From: Streptococcus mitis
GTDB lineage: Bacteria; Bacillota; Bacilli; Lactobacillales; Streptococcaceae
Length of the DNA stretch: 64,000 nucleotides
Assembly: GCF_003943935.1 (NCBI RefSeq)
Contig: NZ_RJOB01000002.1
Location: 124,001-188,000, forward strand
Direction of reading: 5' to 3'
Shown: one piece after another, positions 17,295 to 27,701 of the stretch
Numbering within the stretch: the first letter of the stretch is position 1
How the letters are laid out: each line of letters starts with the position of its first letter
Notes under the pieces: model-generated
The model's input: only the letters and a program-made list of their open reading frames with translations
What the model was told of the DNA's origin: nothing
The model's database searches: none
Program-made: the position numbers and the translations under genes

Positions 17295-18287
17295 CTATTC
17301 TTTGTTATAAGTTTTACGAATGGCATCTTTGATGCTTTCAACTGTTGGAATCATTGCATTTTCCAGGTTTTGTGCGTAAGGCATTGGCACATCTTCTCCT
17401 GCGCAACGACGGATTGGTGCATCTAGATAGTCAAATGCTTCTGACTCTGAAATAATAGCTGAAATTTCACCGATATAGCCACTTGTCTTGTGGGCATCGT
17501 TGACCAGAACAACCTTACCAGTCTTCTTCACTGAGTTGATGATGATATCCTTATCAAGCGGAACAAGGGTACGTGGGTCAACAATCTCAACAGAAATTCC
17601 TTCTACTGCTAATTCTTCAGCAGCTTGAACCACACGGCGAAGCATTTTTCCATAAGTAACAACTGTTACATCCGTACCTTCACGTTTGATTTCCCCAACA
17701 CCAAGTGGAATTGTGTAGCCTGGATCAACTGGTACTTCCCCTTTTTGGTTAAATTCTGACTTGTACTCAAGAATGATAACAGGGTTGTTATCACGGATAG
17801 CAGACTTGAGAAGGCCTTTCATATCCGCAGGTGTACCTGGAGCTACAACCTTAAGTCCTGGGATATGAGTGAACCAAGACTCTAGAGATTGTGAGTGCTG
17901 GGCGGCAGAACCAACTCCATTACCAGCAGCGCATCGAACGGTCATTGGAACCTGACCTTTACCACCAAACATGTAACGAGTTTTAGCGGCTTGGTTGACG
18001 ATATTGTCCATGGCAATGACAGAAAAGTCCATGAAGGTCATATCGACGATGGGACGAAGTCCTGTCATGGCTGCCCCTGCTGCTGCTCCAGAAATGGCAG
18101 CTTCAGAAATCGGACAGTCACGAACACGTTCTGGACCAAATTCTTCAAGCATTCCGACAGAAGTACCGAAGTCTCCTCCGAAGACACCGACGTCTTCTCC
18201 CATCAAGAATACATTTTCATCGCGACGCATTTCCTCAGACATAGCAAGGATAATGGTGTCACGGAAGGACATTGTTTTTGTTTCCAT
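17295..18287 (-). CDS. acoB: Pyruvate/acetoin dehydrogenase E1 component, beta subunit
   Basis: Pairs with the alpha subunit to form the thiamine-diphosphate decarboxylase E1; 330 aa, standard length. Opening TMSFRDTIILAMSEEMRRDE and the MGEDVGVFGGDFG stretch are typical E1-beta, as are GMTGLRPIVDMTFMDF and the C-terminal transketolase domain VEIVDPRTLVPLDKD. It starts 15 bases after acoA. Annotated in many genomes as acoin/TPP dehydrogenase; in mitis-group streptococci it is the only such complex I know of and serves as pyruvate dehydrogenase. Confidence 0.94.
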   Translation of the reverse strand: METKTMSFRDTIILAMSEEMRRDENVFLMGEDVGVFGGDFGTSVGMLEEFGPERVRDCPISEAAISGAAAGAAMTGLRPIVDMTFMDFSVIAMDNIVNQAAKTRYMFGGKGQVPMTVRCAAGNGVGSAAQHSQSLESWFTHIPGLKVVAPGTPADMKGLLKSAIRDNNPVIILEYKSEFNQKGEVPVDPGYTIPLGVGEIKREGTDVTVVTYGKMLRRVVQAAEELAVEGISVEIVDPRTLVPLDKDIIINSVKKTGKVVLVNDAHKTSGYIGEISAIISESEAFDYLDAPIRRCAGEDVPMPYAQNLENAMIPTVESIKDAIRKTYNKE

Positions 18288-18302
18288 TTTATCTCTTTCT
18301 CC

Positions 18303-19271
18303 TTAGTCTGCGTAAATATCTTCAAATGCTGATTCAAGCGGTGGGAATGGACTTTCTTCCGCAAATTTAACAGAAGCTTCTACTGCTTCCTTGACTTGCG
18401 CTTGTATTTCTTCCAATTCTTCGGCACTTGCAATAGTGTTTTCAATGAGGTAATTGCGGAGGTTTTCAATTGGGTCTTTTTGTTTCCACAATTCCACTTC
18501 TTCACGCGTACGATATTTACCAGGGTCAGATGATGAGTGACCGAGCCAGCGATAAGTTACACTTTCAATCAATACAGGCCCATTGCCACCACGAACATGG
18601 TTTACAGCTTTCTTAAATCCTTCGTAGACATCGATGACATTGTTACCGTCTTCGATGAACATTCCAGGAATTCCGTAAGCAGCACTACGTTGATGGATAT
18701 GCTCCACATTAGTCATTTTCTTGATATCTGCAGAGATTCCATAACCGTTGTTAATGCAGTAGAAAATGACTGGCAGGTTCCAGATAGAAGCCATATTTAC
18801 TGCTTCGTGGAAAACACCTTCGTTAGTCGCACCATCACCAAAGAAGCAGACAACGATTTTTCCGGTATTTTGCATTTGCTGACTGAGGGCTGCACCAACA
18901 GCAATTCCCATACCACCACCTACGATACCATTGGCACCGAGGTTACCGGCATCAAGGTCGGCGATATGCATAGATCCGCCTTTTCCTTTACAGGTTCCAG
19001 TGTATTTACCAAGGATTTCAGCCATCATTCCATTGAGGTCAATTCCTTTGGCAATGGCTTGCCCGTGTCCACGGTGGTTTGAGGTAATCAGATCATCTGG
19101 ATTGAGAGCCAACATAGCCCCCACGTTAGCTGCCTCTTCACCAACAGAAAAGTGCGTCATTCCTGGCACTTTCCCTTTCTTTACTAATTGCGCAATTTTT
19201 AAGTCCATACGACGGATTTCTTCCATCTTACGGAACATTTCTAGCAAAAGATTTTTATCTAAAGTTGACAT
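18303..19271 (-). CDS. acoA: Pyruvate/acetoin dehydrogenase E1 component, alpha subunit
   Basis: First gene of the cluster; 322 aa. The thiamine-diphosphate motif GDGATNEGVFHEA...NN is complete, and GGSMHIADLDAGNLGANGIVGG is the usual E1-alpha signature. HRSAAYGIPGMFIEDGNNV holds the loop that contains the regulatory site in other organisms. Preceded by a strong promoter (19306-19334). With acoB, acoC, acoL and lplA it makes a full complex plus its lipoylation enzyme. Confidence 0.94.
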   Translation of the reverse strand: MSTLDKNLLLEMFRKMEEIRRMDLKIAQLVKKGKVPGMTHFSVGEEAANVGAMLALNPDDLITSNHRGHGQAIAKGIDLNGMMAEILGKYTGTCKGKGGSMHIADLDAGNLGANGIVGGGMGIAVGAALSQQMQNTGKIVVCFFGDGATNEGVFHEAVNMASIWNLPVIFYCINNGYGISADIKKMTNVEHIHQRSAAYGIPGMFIEDGNNVIDVYEGFKKAVNHVRGGNGPVLIESVTYRWLGHSSSDPGKYRTREEVELWKQKDPIENLRNYLIENTIASAEELEEIQAQVKEAVEASVKFAEESPFPPLESAFEDIYAD

Positions 19272-19305
19272 CTTCTTGCCTTTCTAACTTTCTTCTTACC
19301 TTACT

Positions 19306-19334
19306 ATTTTACCGTTTTTGGAAAATACTGTCAA
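19306..19334 (-). promoter_or_regulatory. Promoter of the acoABCL-lplA cluster
   Basis: Minus-strand -35 TTGACA (19329-19334), 17-base spacer, -10 TAAAAT (19306-19311), 35 bases before the acoA start. Confidence 0.75.
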
Positions 19335-19361
19335 AGTTTTTCTTGAGGAAATTTCACAAAA

Positions 19362-19398
19362 TAAAAAAGAAAACCCAATTAGAACAAGGGATTTTCTT
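19362..19398 (-). terminator. Terminator after the MATE gene
   Basis: Minus-strand hairpin AAGAAAATCCC, loop, GGGTTTTCTT, followed by TTTTATTTT; it ends transcription from the pyrC/MATE side before the aco promoter. Confidence 0.8.
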
Positions 19399-19426
19399 AA
19401 TAAGAATATTTTTTCACAAACTTTTA

Positions 19427-20785
19427 TCATTTAGATTTTTCTAAAAATTCAAATCTCTTCATAATCACAGTTAAACGCCAACGATAGAGTGCCCCACTCA
19501 CAATCAGACTAATAATCAAACCAATCCAATAAGAATAAGCTCCAAAATCTGTTAGGGAATCAAATACCATAGCCACCGGAATCGCTACACCCCAATAACC
19601 AAGCAAACCAAGGTAAAAAGGAATAACTGTATCCTTATAACCCCGTAAAATTCCCTGAAGCGGTGCTGCAAAGGTATCTGCTAACTGAAAGAAAAGACTA
19701 TAAGTTAAAAAGCGCTCTGTCAAATCAATAAATTCTGGGTCGTTTCCATAAAGACTAGCCACATTTCCCCTAAAAATGTAAAGGAAAGATAAGGTGAAGG
19801 CCGCAAAAATGAGGGCTGTTCCTCTTCCTAAACCAATATAGGTTTTCGCATCATCAAATCGCTTGGCTCCCACTTCATAGGAAACGACAATAGCCATAGC
19901 CGATGAAATACTCATAGGAAAGGCGTACATGAGAGTTGAAAAGTTCATAGCTGACTGGTGACTAGCGATAATCAAGGACGAGAACTTAGCCATAATCAAG
20001 CCAACCACGGAAAAGATAGCCACTTCCGCAAAGACAGTTCCCCCAATAGGCAAACCTAAGCGAACTCCTTCCTTTATTTTATCCATATTAAGCGGAATGC
20101 GTTTCTCAAAATGCAAGGCTTTGAGCTTCTCCTGTTTAAATAAAACCAGTACAGAAATTCCCAGCAAGACCCAGTAGGCCAAAGACGTACCTAAACCAGA
20201 ACCAGCACCTCCCAGTTCTGGAACACCAAAGGCTCCGAAAATCAAGAGGTAGTTAAATCCACTATTGAGAGGAAGTAACAAAAGCATGAGATACATGGAC
20301 AACTTAGTCAAGCCCAGCGAATCCAGCAAGGAACGAATAACACTAAAGAGCAACAAGGGGATAATCCCGATAGATAAAAACCAAAGATAGCGAACCGCTA
20401 CTGCCGCCACTGGTGCTTCTAGTCCAAGATGATTCAAGATTAGTGGTGCCAGGAAAATTACCATCCCCAGCAAGACCACAGATAGACCCAAGGCCAGATA
20501 AATGAACTGATAAAAATCAGACGCCACTTCTTCCTTTTTGCCTCGACCAAGATGGTGACCAATGATAGGCACCAAGGCTGACACAATTCCTGTTAGGAAT
20601 GTAAAGAAAGGATTCCAGATACTGGTTGCCATAGACACACCAGCCAAGTCCATGGTATTGTATTGGCCAGTCATAGTCGTATCAACAAAGGATGCAGAAT
20701 AATTGGCAAATTGATAAATCAGGATAGGGAAAAATATCTTTAAAAATAAGATAAACTTGTCTTTAAAATGATGGGTTTGGTACAT
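19427..20785 (-). CDS. MATE family multidrug/toxin efflux transporter
   Basis: Integral membrane protein of 452 aa with about 12 helices in two homologous halves. The N-half PILIYQFANYSASFVDTTM and the C-half GLPIGGTVFAEVAIFSVVGL repeat the pattern, as usual in MATE antiporters (NorM/DinF group). Substrate unknown; drug or metabolite export by Na+ or H+ antiport is the family role. It stands 41 bases after pyrC on the same strand and could be read through from it. Confidence 0.88.
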   Translation of the reverse strand: MYQTHHFKDKFILFLKIFFPILIYQFANYSASFVDTTMTGQYNTMDLAGVSMATSIWNPFFTFLTGIVSALVPIIGHHLGRGKKEEVASDFYQFIYLALGLSVVLLGMVIFLAPLILNHLGLEAPVAAVAVRYLWFLSIGIIPLLLFSVIRSLLDSLGLTKLSMYLMLLLLPLNSGFNYLLIFGAFGVPELGGAGSGLGTSLAYWVLLGISVLVLFKQEKLKALHFEKRIPLNMDKIKEGVRLGLPIGGTVFAEVAIFSVVGLIMAKFSSLIIASHQSAMNFSTLMYAFPMSISSAMAIVVSYEVGAKRFDDAKTYIGLGRGTALIFAAFTLSFLYIFRGNVASLYGNDPEFIDLTERFLTYSLFFQLADTFAAPLQGILRGYKDTVIPFYLGLLGYWGVAIPVAMVFDSLTDFGAYSYWIGLIISLIVSGALYRWRLTVIMKRFEFLEKSK

Positions 20786-20826
20786 ATAGGCTCTCTATTC
20801 TTTTTGTTTACAGAGCAGACTCCCAC

Positions 20827-22095
20827 CTAGTTTTGATAGACGATTTGTCCCTTACAGATGGTATATTTAACCTGCCCTTTTAAGGTTTCACCGATAAATG
20901 GTGAATTAGTTGCTTTGGAAGCAAAATGGGAGTCCACAAGGCGGTCAGCCTTAGCGTCAAAAATAGTGATATCTGCTGGACCATTCTCAGCCAAGTAACC
21001 TGCTTCAAAGTTATAAAGCTTGGCTGGGTTGTATGTCATCTTTTCGAGTAATTCCATCAAGCTCAATTCCCCAGCTTCCACCAAATAAGTCAATCCGAGG
21101 GAAAGAGATGTTTCTAAGCCAGTCATGCCAGATGGTGCTTTGGTAATATCTTCGACGTTTTTCTCATCTGCATGGTGAGGCGCGTGGTCAGTTGCGATAA
21201 CTGTGATGACGCCTGATTTGAGACCTTCGATAACGGCACGACGGTCTGATTCCAAACGAAGTGGTGGGTTCATCTTAGCATTGCTACCTTGTGTCAAAAG
21301 GAGAGCTTCGGTCTTGGAGAAATGCTGTGGCGCTACTTCTGCTGTGACTTGCGCACCTAGCCCTTGGGCAAACTCCACTACTTTAACACTTTCTTCCTTT
21401 GACAAGTGCTGGATGTGAACATGGGCCTTAGTTGCATAGGCAATCATGACATCACGCGCCATCATAGCGTATTCAGCCACCCCAGTCGCACCGCAGATAT
21501 GGAAATGCTCTTTAGCAATGTTTTCATTAAATCCAAGAATACCGTTCAATTCTGGATCTTCCTCATGAAGACTAATAAAAGTATTAAGCTTTTTGGCTTC
21601 CTCCATGGCTTCCTTGACTACTTTACTGCTTTCAAGTGGAATACCGTCATCTGAGAAACCAACCGCACCAGCTGCTAAAAGCGCCTTAAAGTCAGTCAAA
21701 TCTTGCCCATTAAAGTTTTTAGTAATGGTCGCAACCGTCTTGACATTAATCTTTTCCTTAGCAGCTGATTGGAGAACTTCTTGCAAAGTCTCCACATCTG
21801 AAATAGTTGGACTAGTATTAGCCATCATCACAACCGTTGTAAAACCACCTGCAGCGGCCGCTAGGGCACCAGTATGGATATCCTCCTTGTGGGTCTGACC
21901 AGGTTCACGGAAATGAACATGGATATCGACCAAGCCAGGAGCAACGACTAGACCAGTAGCATCAAGCACCTCTGCTCCTTCTTCTTTAATCTCAGGCGCA
22001 ATTTTGATAATTTTCCCATCTTGAACTAAGACATCACACACTTGATCCAAACCAGACTTGGGATCCATTACACGACCATTTTTGATTAGTAGCAT
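20827..22095 (-). CDS. pyrC: Dihydroorotase, type I
   Basis: Third step of pyrimidine synthesis: closes carbamoyl-aspartate to dihydroorotate. 422 aa. Zinc-binding motif [17 protein letters not shown] and the later ATDHAPHH loop are complete; amidohydrolase barrel flanked by a small beta domain. mutX lies 12 bases upstream and ung before that, so nucleotide synthesis, pool cleaning and uracil repair appear in one run. Confidence 0.95.
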   Translation of the reverse strand: MLLIKNGRVMDPKSGLDQVCDVLVQDGKIIKIAPEIKEEGAEVLDATGLVVAPGLVDIHVHFREPGQTHKEDIHTGALAAAAGGFTTVVMMANTSPTISDVETLQEVLQSAAKEKINVKTVATITKNFNGQDLTDFKALLAAGAVGFSDDGIPLESSKVVKEAMEEAKKLNTFISLHEEDPELNGILGFNENIAKEHFHICGATGVAEYAMMARDVMIAYATKAHVHIQHLSKEESVKVVEFAQGLGAQVTAEVAPQHFSKTEALLLTQGSNAKMNPPLRLESDRRAVIEGLKSGVITVIATDHAPHHADEKNVEDITKAPSGMTGLETSLSLGLTYLVEAGELSLMELLEKMTYNPAKLYNFEAGYLAENGPADITIFDAKADRLVDSHFASKATNSPFIGETLKGQVKYTICKGQIVYQN

Positions 22096-22107
22096 CTGCT
22101 TTCTCCT

Positions 22108-22572
22108 TTATTCATAGAAATCAACTTGAGTATCCAACAATTTATCCCCATCATAAACAAACTTGGCTGAAAAGAAGGGCTTATCTTCTAAAAGCCACCC
22201 AACAAAGGTATGATCCCCTTCCCAAGTAGGCTTGCTCAAAACCTCATCATAGGGAACCCATTCCAGAGTCCCCTCATTGCAGTCAATCAAGTCCCCCTCA
22301 AACTCCGTTACTTTAAAAACATAGGTATACCAGTCTAAATCTGGCGTGAATTCTGGAAAAGTGATTACGCCTTTTAGAACTGGCTTGGCTTTAAGCCCTG
22401 TTTCTTCGAGGATTTCACGCGCAGCACATTCCTGAGGTGTCTCTCCTCGCTCTAGCTTACCACCCACACCAATCCATTTCCCTTCATGAACATCATTGGG
22501 TTTCTTATTACGGTGGAGCATGAGCAGTTCTTTCCCGTTATCAATGTAGCAAATCGTCGCTAACTGAGGCAT
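22108..22572 (-). CDS. mutX: Nudix hydrolase MutX (8-oxo-dGTPase type)
   Basis: Removes oxidised or otherwise damaged nucleoside triphosphates from the pool; 154 aa. The full Nudix box is visible in GGKLERGETPQECAAREIL continuing EETGL (GX5EX7REUXEEXGU). Pneumococcal MutX suppresses mutations when expressed in an E. coli mutT strain. Sits between ung and pyrC with 9- and 12-base gaps. Its value would be plain in a peroxide-producing streptococcus. Confidence 0.92.
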   Translation of the reverse strand: MPQLATICYIDNGKELLMLHRNKKPNDVHEGKWIGVGGKLERGETPQECAAREILEETGLKAKPVLKGVITFPEFTPDLDWYTYVFKVTEFEGDLIDCNEGTLEWVPYDEVLSKPTWEGDHTFVGWLLEDKPFFSAKFVYDGDKLLDTQVDFYE

Positions 22573-22581
22573 ATTCTCTCC

Positions 22582-23235
22582 TTATCTAAGCCAATCTACT
22601 GGCTCTTGTCCTGTTTCTGTTAAGAATGCATTAGCCTTGGAAAAAGGCTTGGAACCCCAAAATCCTCTATAAACTGACAAAGGACTGGGATGGGCTGATT
22701 CGATAATCAAGTGGTGAGGATTGGTAACTAAGGCCTTCTTCTTACGTGCGTAAGCTCCCCAGAGTACAAAAACGACTGGTCTATCTAGATGATTGACCAC
22801 CTGAATCACAGCATCTGTAAATGGCTCCCATATCTGCCCAGCATGACCATTGGCATGACCGGCAGGAACAGTCAGACATGCATTGAGAAGTAAGACTCCT
22901 TGCTCAGCCCAAGCCGTCAAATCATGTGAGTTCTTAACTCCGATATCATCTGACAATTCTTTCAAGATATTTTGCAAGGATGGCGGAGCTGGGATAGAGT
23001 CAGGAACAGAAAAACTCAAGCCCTGCGCCTGACCTGGTCCGTGATAAGGATCCTGCCCCAGAATCACCACCTTAACTTCTTCAAGCCGTGTTGTCAGGAG
23101 AGCCTGAAAAACCTTCTCCTTAGGTGGATAAACGGTTCCCTGAGAATAGACCTGGTTCATAAACTGATTGATTTTACCGAAATAACCTTCAGGTAATTGC
23201 TCCTTAATCAAAGCATGCCAAGACGAATGTTCCAT
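22582..23235 (-). CDS. ung: Uracil-DNA glycosylase
   Basis: Excises uracil from DNA, family 1; 217 aa. Water-activating motif [17 protein letters not shown], the LLLNACLTV strand, and the HPSPLS leucine-loop motif are all present. The ATG at 23233-23235 is chosen because AAGGAG stands six bases before it; an in-frame TTG two codons earlier is less likely. First gene of the ung-mutX-pyrC run. Confidence 0.95.
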   Translation of the reverse strand: MEHSSWHALIKEQLPEGYFGKINQFMNQVYSQGTVYPPKEKVFQALLTTRLEEVKVVILGQDPYHGPGQAQGLSFSVPDSIPAPPSLQNILKELSDDIGVKNSHDLTAWAEQGVLLLNACLTVPAGHANGHAGQIWEPFTDAVIQVVNHLDRPVVFVLWGAYARKKKALVTNPHHLIIESAHPSPLSVYRGFWGSKPFSKANAFLTETGQEPVDWLR

Positions 23236-23296
23236 AGCCAACTCCTTCGTTTTTACTGCCTCTATTATAGCAAAAAGTGGCTATCTAAACCACTTT

Positions 23297-23989
23297 TTAC
23301 AGTTTATCTAAACAATCCAGCAAGTCTTGATAAGAATGTACTTCGTAAGTCGGCTGGGCTTGTGTGTTATTTTCGAGATGATGAGGATTGTACCAAATCG
23401 TGTCAATCCCCGCATTATTTCCACCTTGAATATCGGCGGTTAGGGAATCTCCAATCATCAGCGTCTCTTCTTTGCTAAATCCAGCAATTTGCTGACCGAT
23501 TTTTTCATAAAAGAGAGCATCAGGCTTTTGTGTTAGCAACTGTTCAGAGATAAAGACTTGATTGAAATAGGGAGCCAGGCCAGATTGAGCTAAACGTCCT
23601 GTTTGAATGACAGTAATCCCATTTGTCGCAGCATACAAGTCATAATCACGTTTAATGAGGCTATCCAAGAGTTCGTGAGCACCTGAAAAAGTTTGGCCCT
23701 GTTGGGCTAGGTAAAATTGGTAACGCTGGGCTAGAAATCTACCGTCTTTTTCCTGTCCAAAATGAGCAAATAAACGAGAAAAGCGCGTGTTAACCAGCTC
23801 TTGTTTACTGATTTTCTTTTGCTCCAAGTCCTTCCAGAGAGCCTTGTTCATAGGAACGTAATAGTCTTTATAAACCTGAATATCTACAACTCCTTCTTCT
23901 TGTAGAAGTTGCGTCAAAGCCACATTCTCAGCAGCATCGAAATCAAGAAGAGTGTGATCAAGGTCGAAAAGTAGAAATTTGTAGGACAA
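23297..23989 (-). CDS. HAD-superfamily hydrolase, YjjG-type nucleotidase
   Basis: Predicted phosphatase of 230 aa, probably acting on (noncanonical) pyrimidine nucleoside monophosphates as YjjG does. Motif I LLFDLDHTLLDFDAAE with the catalytic Asp pair, motif II AATNG, motif III lysine in the QKPDALFYEKIG stretch, and motif IV IGDSLTADIQGG are all visible; the helical cap lies between motifs I and II. It lies upstream of ung with a 61-base gap, in keeping with a nucleotide-cleaning neighbourhood. Confidence 0.85.
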   Translation of the reverse strand: MSYKFLLFDLDHTLLDFDAAENVALTQLLQEEGVVDIQVYKDYYVPMNKALWKDLEQKKISKQELVNTRFSRLFAHFGQEKDGRFLAQRYQFYLAQQGQTFSGAHELLDSLIKRDYDLYAATNGITVIQTGRLAQSGLAPYFNQVFISEQLLTQKPDALFYEKIGQQIAGFSKEETLMIGDSLTADIQGGNNAGIDTIWYNPHHLENNTQAQPTYEVHSYQDLLDCLDKL

Positions 23990-24324
23990 TTTGAGATTTT
24001 CCTTTCTAAAAATTCATTAAGAATATTATAACATAAAGCACCTCACACAATTAACTAATTTAATAACTTAAAAAAATTCGAACACTATCCTATACAATTG
24101 ACAGCCCAAATCTTTCAGAATAGATCAATCCTAACTATCGAATACCTTGATTTCATAAATATCCTTGCAATTCTAAACATAGAATTCCTATAAACTAAAT
24201 GTTTTCGTACTCTTCTAAACCATTGATTGCTTTAAATCTGAATTTTTGAAGGATTCTAAAGCTAGAATTGCTCTAAAACAAGAAAAACGAAGGTATTCGA
24301 AACCTAGAAGAACACATCCACACC
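23990..24324. other. Non-coding stretch, 335 bases
   Basis: AT-rich, with stops in every frame. No repeat family, RNA gene or clear terminator could be recognised; short words such as ATTCTAAA/CGAAT recur but make no long stem. It must hold the promoter of the HAD gene near its left edge. Confidence 0.5.
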
Positions 24325-24870
24325 TCAACTATGACACTTACAATTCTTCCGATGAGCTTTGAGTTTTTTCAGAGTCCAACCATAGTGGCTTGACGTGCTA
24401 CTAACAAAGTAGAAACCTAGACTTGTCCCTCCCGTCCACTTATAGATACCTTTGGCAAAGAGTTCGTCATTGCTAAAAACTTCTATCAACTCTAAAACCT
24501 CCCTATGTGATTGTTCTAGGAGTCTAGTCGCTTCTTCCAAGGATGTTTTCTGGTGCTTCTTCCAAAAAGCGACATTCATTTCTCCATAAGTTTTCCAATT
24601 ATAAGGTTCAAGGAGAAAAGGTCTCTCATGACCCTTTTGATTAGAATGGACCCAGGTCAAAAGTAACTGCTGCCATTCATAGAGATGGATCAGAACATCC
24701 CGTAGATTTTTATCTCTGTTCCAGTGAGCTTCCTTTTTCTTTTGGTCTCTTGAAAAATCAAATGGAGTCTGTAGCTCATCTTCACTTAGTTGGGATATGA
24801 AACGATTGAGCTTTTCATAGTTTTCCTTAGAGGCCAGCACTAGCTCCTCTTTTGTTTTTGGTCTAGGCAT
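24325..24870 (-). CDS. ClbS/DfsB family four-helix bundle protein
   Basis: Cytoplasmic protein of 181 aa of the DinB-like ClbS/DfsB (DUF1706) family. The opening MPRPKTKEELVLASKENYEKL and LIHLYEWQQLLLTWV, with the late SSHYGWTLKKLK, are characteristic. ClbS itself is a resistance protein for the genotoxin colibactin; for streptococcal members no role is known. It ends in a cysteine-bearing tail (CKC). The YkgJ-like gene lies 39 bases upstream on the same strand. Confidence 0.8.
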   Translation of the reverse strand: MPRPKTKEELVLASKENYEKLNRFISQLSEDELQTPFDFSRDQKKKEAHWNRDKNLRDVLIHLYEWQQLLLTWVHSNQKGHERPFLLEPYNWKTYGEMNVAFWKKHQKTSLEEATRLLEQSHREVLELIEVFSNDELFAKGIYKWTGGTSLGFYFVSSTSSHYGWTLKKLKAHRKNCKCHS

Positions 24871-24909
24871 GACTCAACTCCTTTTCTAATCCTTAAGATA
24901 AGACTCTCT

Positions 24910-25404
24910 CTACAACTTATCCTTTAATTTCTCCACAAAGAGATAGGCTGCTGGACAGGTCAAGGTATTCTTAATCGTTAAATGGTTGATTTGATGAATC
25001 TTTTTACGGTCTGTATGAGGAAATTCACGACAGGCCTTTGGACGAACTTCATAGATGGAACAGAGATTATCTCCTCCTAGAAAGGGACAAGGCATGGATT
25101 TAAAAACCTTATCACCATCTTCATCTACTTGCAAAAACTCTGCTTCAAAAGCAGGTAATTTCATCTTAAAATACTTAGCAATACGGGTAATATCTGCTTC
25201 CTTGAAGTCGGGACCCAAAGTCTTACAACAGTTAGCACAGGCAGTGCAATCAATCTCCTCAAAAACTTCTTGGTGAATCTGTTGAGCTATCTTATCTAGA
25301 TTTTTTGGTGGCTTTTTCTTTAAATTGGCTAAAACTTTGCGATGCTCCTTCTGCTTTTGCAAGGCTAGCTGATGGTAATACTCAATATCAATTTCTTTAG
25401 ACAT
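24910..25404 (-). CDS. YkgJ family cysteine-cluster protein (putative Fe-S/zinc)
   Basis: Protein of 164 aa with the conserved cysteines of the family: CTACANCCKTLGP (about residues 53-60), then CPFLGGDNLCSIYEVRPKACREFP and CPAAYLF. Eight cysteines in this spacing suggest a bound Fe-S cluster or zinc. Function is unknown in bacteria; proteins of this family have been proposed as metal-dependent oxidoreductases or chelators. Probable two-gene unit with the ClbS-like gene. Confidence 0.82.
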   Translation of the reverse strand: MSKEIDIEYYHQLALQKQKEHRKVLANLKKKPPKNLDKIAQQIHQEVFEEIDCTACANCCKTLGPDFKEADITRIAKYFKMKLPAFEAEFLQVDEDGDKVFKSMPCPFLGGDNLCSIYEVRPKACREFPHTDRKKIHQINHLTIKNTLTCPAAYLFVEKLKDKL

Positions 25405-25501
25405 GATTTCTCTCTTATTCTATTTGTTTCCCCCTATTATATCATGCCTCTGACTCCTTGAAAAGTGGACTTTACAAGACTATACTATTCTCTAATATAT
25501 C

Positions 25502-25530
25502 AAAAAACCTTGCAACTAGGTTACAAGGTT
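25502..25530 (-). terminator. Terminator after ptsI
   Basis: Minus-strand AACCTTG-TAACCTAGTTG-CAAGGTT stem followed by TTTTTTG, eight bases after the ptsI stop. Confidence 0.85.
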
Positions 25531-25537
25531 AATGACA

Positions 25538-27271
25538 TTAATCAAAGTTAACGTATTCTTTTTGAAGTTCAAGAACTTCTTCCATTGTTGAACACTCTGT
25601 AAGGGCACGGTTAGCGTACTCTTCCATCTTAGCAGTGTCCAATTTCTTCATCAAGCTACGTGTACGAAGTACAGATGTTGCTGACATAGAGAATTCATCC
25701 AAGCCCATTCCGACAAGAAGTGGAACAGCTTTTTGGTCACCAGCCATCTCACCACACATACCAGCCCATTTACCTTCAGCGTGAGCTGCCTTGATAACGT
25801 TGTTGATCAATCGAAGGATTGATGGGTTATATGGTTGGTAAAGGTATGAAACTTGTTCGTTCATACGGTCTGCCGCCATTGAGTATTGGATCAAGTCGTT
25901 TGTACCAATTGACATGAAGTCTACTTCTTTTGCAAATTGGTCTGCAAGCATTGCTGCTGCAGGGATTTCAATCATGATACCAACTTGGATGTCATCCGCA
26001 ACTGCAACACCTTCAGCAAGAAGGTTTGCTTTTTCTTCTTCATAAACTGCTTTGGCTGCACGGAATTCTTTCAAAAGAGCAACCATTGGGAACATGATAC
26101 GCAATTGACCATGAACAGAAGCACGAAGAAGGGCACGGATTTGTGTACGGAACATTGCATCTCCAGTTTCAGAAATAGAGATACGAAGGGCACGGAATCC
26201 AAGGAATGGGTTCATTTCATGTGGCATATCAAAGTAAGGAAGTTCCTTATCTCCACCGATATCCATTGTACGAACAACCACTGGTTTACCATTCATTCCC
26301 TCCAGAACAGCCTTGTATGCTTCATATTGCTCGTCTTCTGTTGGGAAATCTTGAGAATCCATGTACAAGAACTCTGTACGGTAAAGTCCAACAGCTTCTG
26401 CACCGTTGTTGTTCACACCTTCAACGTCTTTTGGAGTACCGATGTTAGCAGCCAACTCGAAGTGTTTACCGTCAGCAGTCACTGTTTGAGCATCTTTCAA
26501 AAGTGCCCACTCAGCTTTTTGTTTAGCATAAGCTTCACCAGCTGCTTTAAATTCTGCCGCTTGTTCATCTGTTGGGTTGATAATCACTTCACCAGTAATT
26601 CCGTTAACAGCAAGGATATCACCGTCTTTCACCACTTCAGTGATGTTATTTGTTCCCAATACAGCTGCAATTTCAAGTGTACGTGCCATGATAGCTGAGT
26701 GACTTGTACGTCCACCGATGTTTGTTACAAAAGCTTTTACAAAGTTTTTGTCCAATTGAGCTGTATCAGATGGTGTCAAGTCATGTGCAATCACGATTAC
26801 TTCTTCGTTAATAGAAGCTGGGTTTGGCAATTTTTTACCAAGAAGGTTTGCCAATACACGTTTTGTCACGTCGCGGATATCCGCTGCACGTTCTTGCATG
26901 TATGGGTTGTCTTCCATACCTTCAAAGATAGTGATGAACATGTCAGTCACTTCTTTAAGACCTGCTTCTGCATTGACTTTCTTAGCACGGATTGTTTCTT
27001 TAATCTGACCGATCAATTCTGGGTCAGAAAGAACCATCAAATGAGCGTCAAAAACTTGAGCCGCTTCCTCACCTAGCGTACCTACAGCTTTCTCGCGGAT
27101 AAGAGAAAGCTCGTTTTGAGAAGCTTCAAGAGCAACATCCAAACGAGCCTCTTCTGCGTTTGTATCTTCGACTGAAACAGTCTCGAATGACAAATCCGGT
27201 TGAACGAGTAGATATGCTTTTGCAACTGCAACACCGTCAGATGCTGCGATTCCTTTAAGCATTTCTGTCAT
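25538..27271 (-). CDS. ptsI: Phosphoenolpyruvate-protein phosphotransferase (Enzyme I)
   Basis: Takes phosphate from PEP and passes it to HPr, the common first step for all PTS sugars, including the lactose and galactitol-type systems in this window. 577 aa, normal length. The phosphorylated His lies in [13 protein letters not shown] near residue 190, and the PEP-binding barrel has the active-site Cys in GMCGEMAGD near the C-terminus. It starts 5 bases after ptsH. Confidence 0.97.
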   Translation of the reverse strand: MTEMLKGIAASDGVAVAKAYLLVQPDLSFETVSVEDTNAEEARLDVALEASQNELSLIREKAVGTLGEEAAQVFDAHLMVLSDPELIGQIKETIRAKKVNAEAGLKEVTDMFITIFEGMEDNPYMQERAADIRDVTKRVLANLLGKKLPNPASINEEVIVIAHDLTPSDTAQLDKNFVKAFVTNIGGRTSHSAIMARTLEIAAVLGTNNITEVVKDGDILAVNGITGEVIINPTDEQAAEFKAAGEAYAKQKAEWALLKDAQTVTADGKHFELAANIGTPKDVEGVNNNGAEAVGLYRTEFLYMDSQDFPTEDEQYEAYKAVLEGMNGKPVVVRTMDIGGDKELPYFDMPHEMNPFLGFRALRISISETGDAMFRTQIRALLRASVHGQLRIMFPMVALLKEFRAAKAVYEEEKANLLAEGVAVADDIQVGIMIEIPAAAMLADQFAKEVDFMSIGTNDLIQYSMAADRMNEQVSYLYQPYNPSILRLINNVIKAAHAEGKWAGMCGEMAGDQKAVPLLVGMGLDEFSMSATSVLRTRSLMKKLDTAKMEEYANRALTECSTMEEVLELQKEYVNFD

Positions 27272-27276
27272 TTTCC

Positions 27277-27540
27277 TTATGCCAATCCTTCTTTTTCCAT
27301 TGTTTCTGAGATTGCAGCGATTGCGTCATCTGCATCTGCACCTTCAGCTGAGATCGTTACGTCAGCACCTTGGCCAACACCAAGACTCATAACACCCATG
27401 ATTGATTTAAGGTTAACTGATTTACCTTTGTACTCAAGAGTGATATCTGAAGCAAATTTGCTAGCAGTTTGTACCAACAATGTTGCTGGACGTGCGTGAA
27501 TACCTGTTTCTGCCACTACGTGGAAATCTTTAGAAGCCAT
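27277..27540 (-). CDS. ptsH: Phosphocarrier protein HPr
   Basis: Small phospho-carrier of the PTS, 87 aa. His15 in ETGIHARPA accepts phosphate from Enzyme I, and Ser46 in LKSIMGVM is the HPr-kinase site that, with CcpA, drives catabolite repression. It links directly to the cre site seen before the galactitol-type PTS genes. First gene of ptsHI. Confidence 0.97.
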   Translation of the reverse strand: MASKDFHVVAETGIHARPATLLVQTASKFASDITLEYKGKSVNLKSIMGVMSLGVGQGADVTISAEGADADDAIAAISETMEKEGLA

Positions 27541-27602
27541 AGTTTGACTCTCCTTTTGTTCTTTCTTTTTTGAGTTATATTTGATAACCCTTACAATTTG
27601 GT

Positions 27603-27631
27603 ATTATATCATCTTCTAGGATTTTTTTCAA
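27603..27631 (-). promoter_or_regulatory. ptsHI promoter
   Basis: Minus-strand -35 TTGAAA (27626-27631), 17-base spacer, -10 TATAAT (27603-27608), with TG one base before the -10. It fires away from the nrdHEF promoter, leaving the NrdR-like boxes between the two units. Confidence 0.8.
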
Positions 27632-27701
27632 GTATTTTATGGGATTTATTCGATTTCCTTTTCAGATAACTTGCAGAAAATCTTCTAGTAAACTTGTGAA
27701 A

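Noticed and set aside
25937..26698. 253-codon plus frame opposite ptsI
   Set aside because: Antisense to a full-length Enzyme I with all motifs; no promoter or ribosome site, and the product is an implausible Cys/Phe/His-rich protein.
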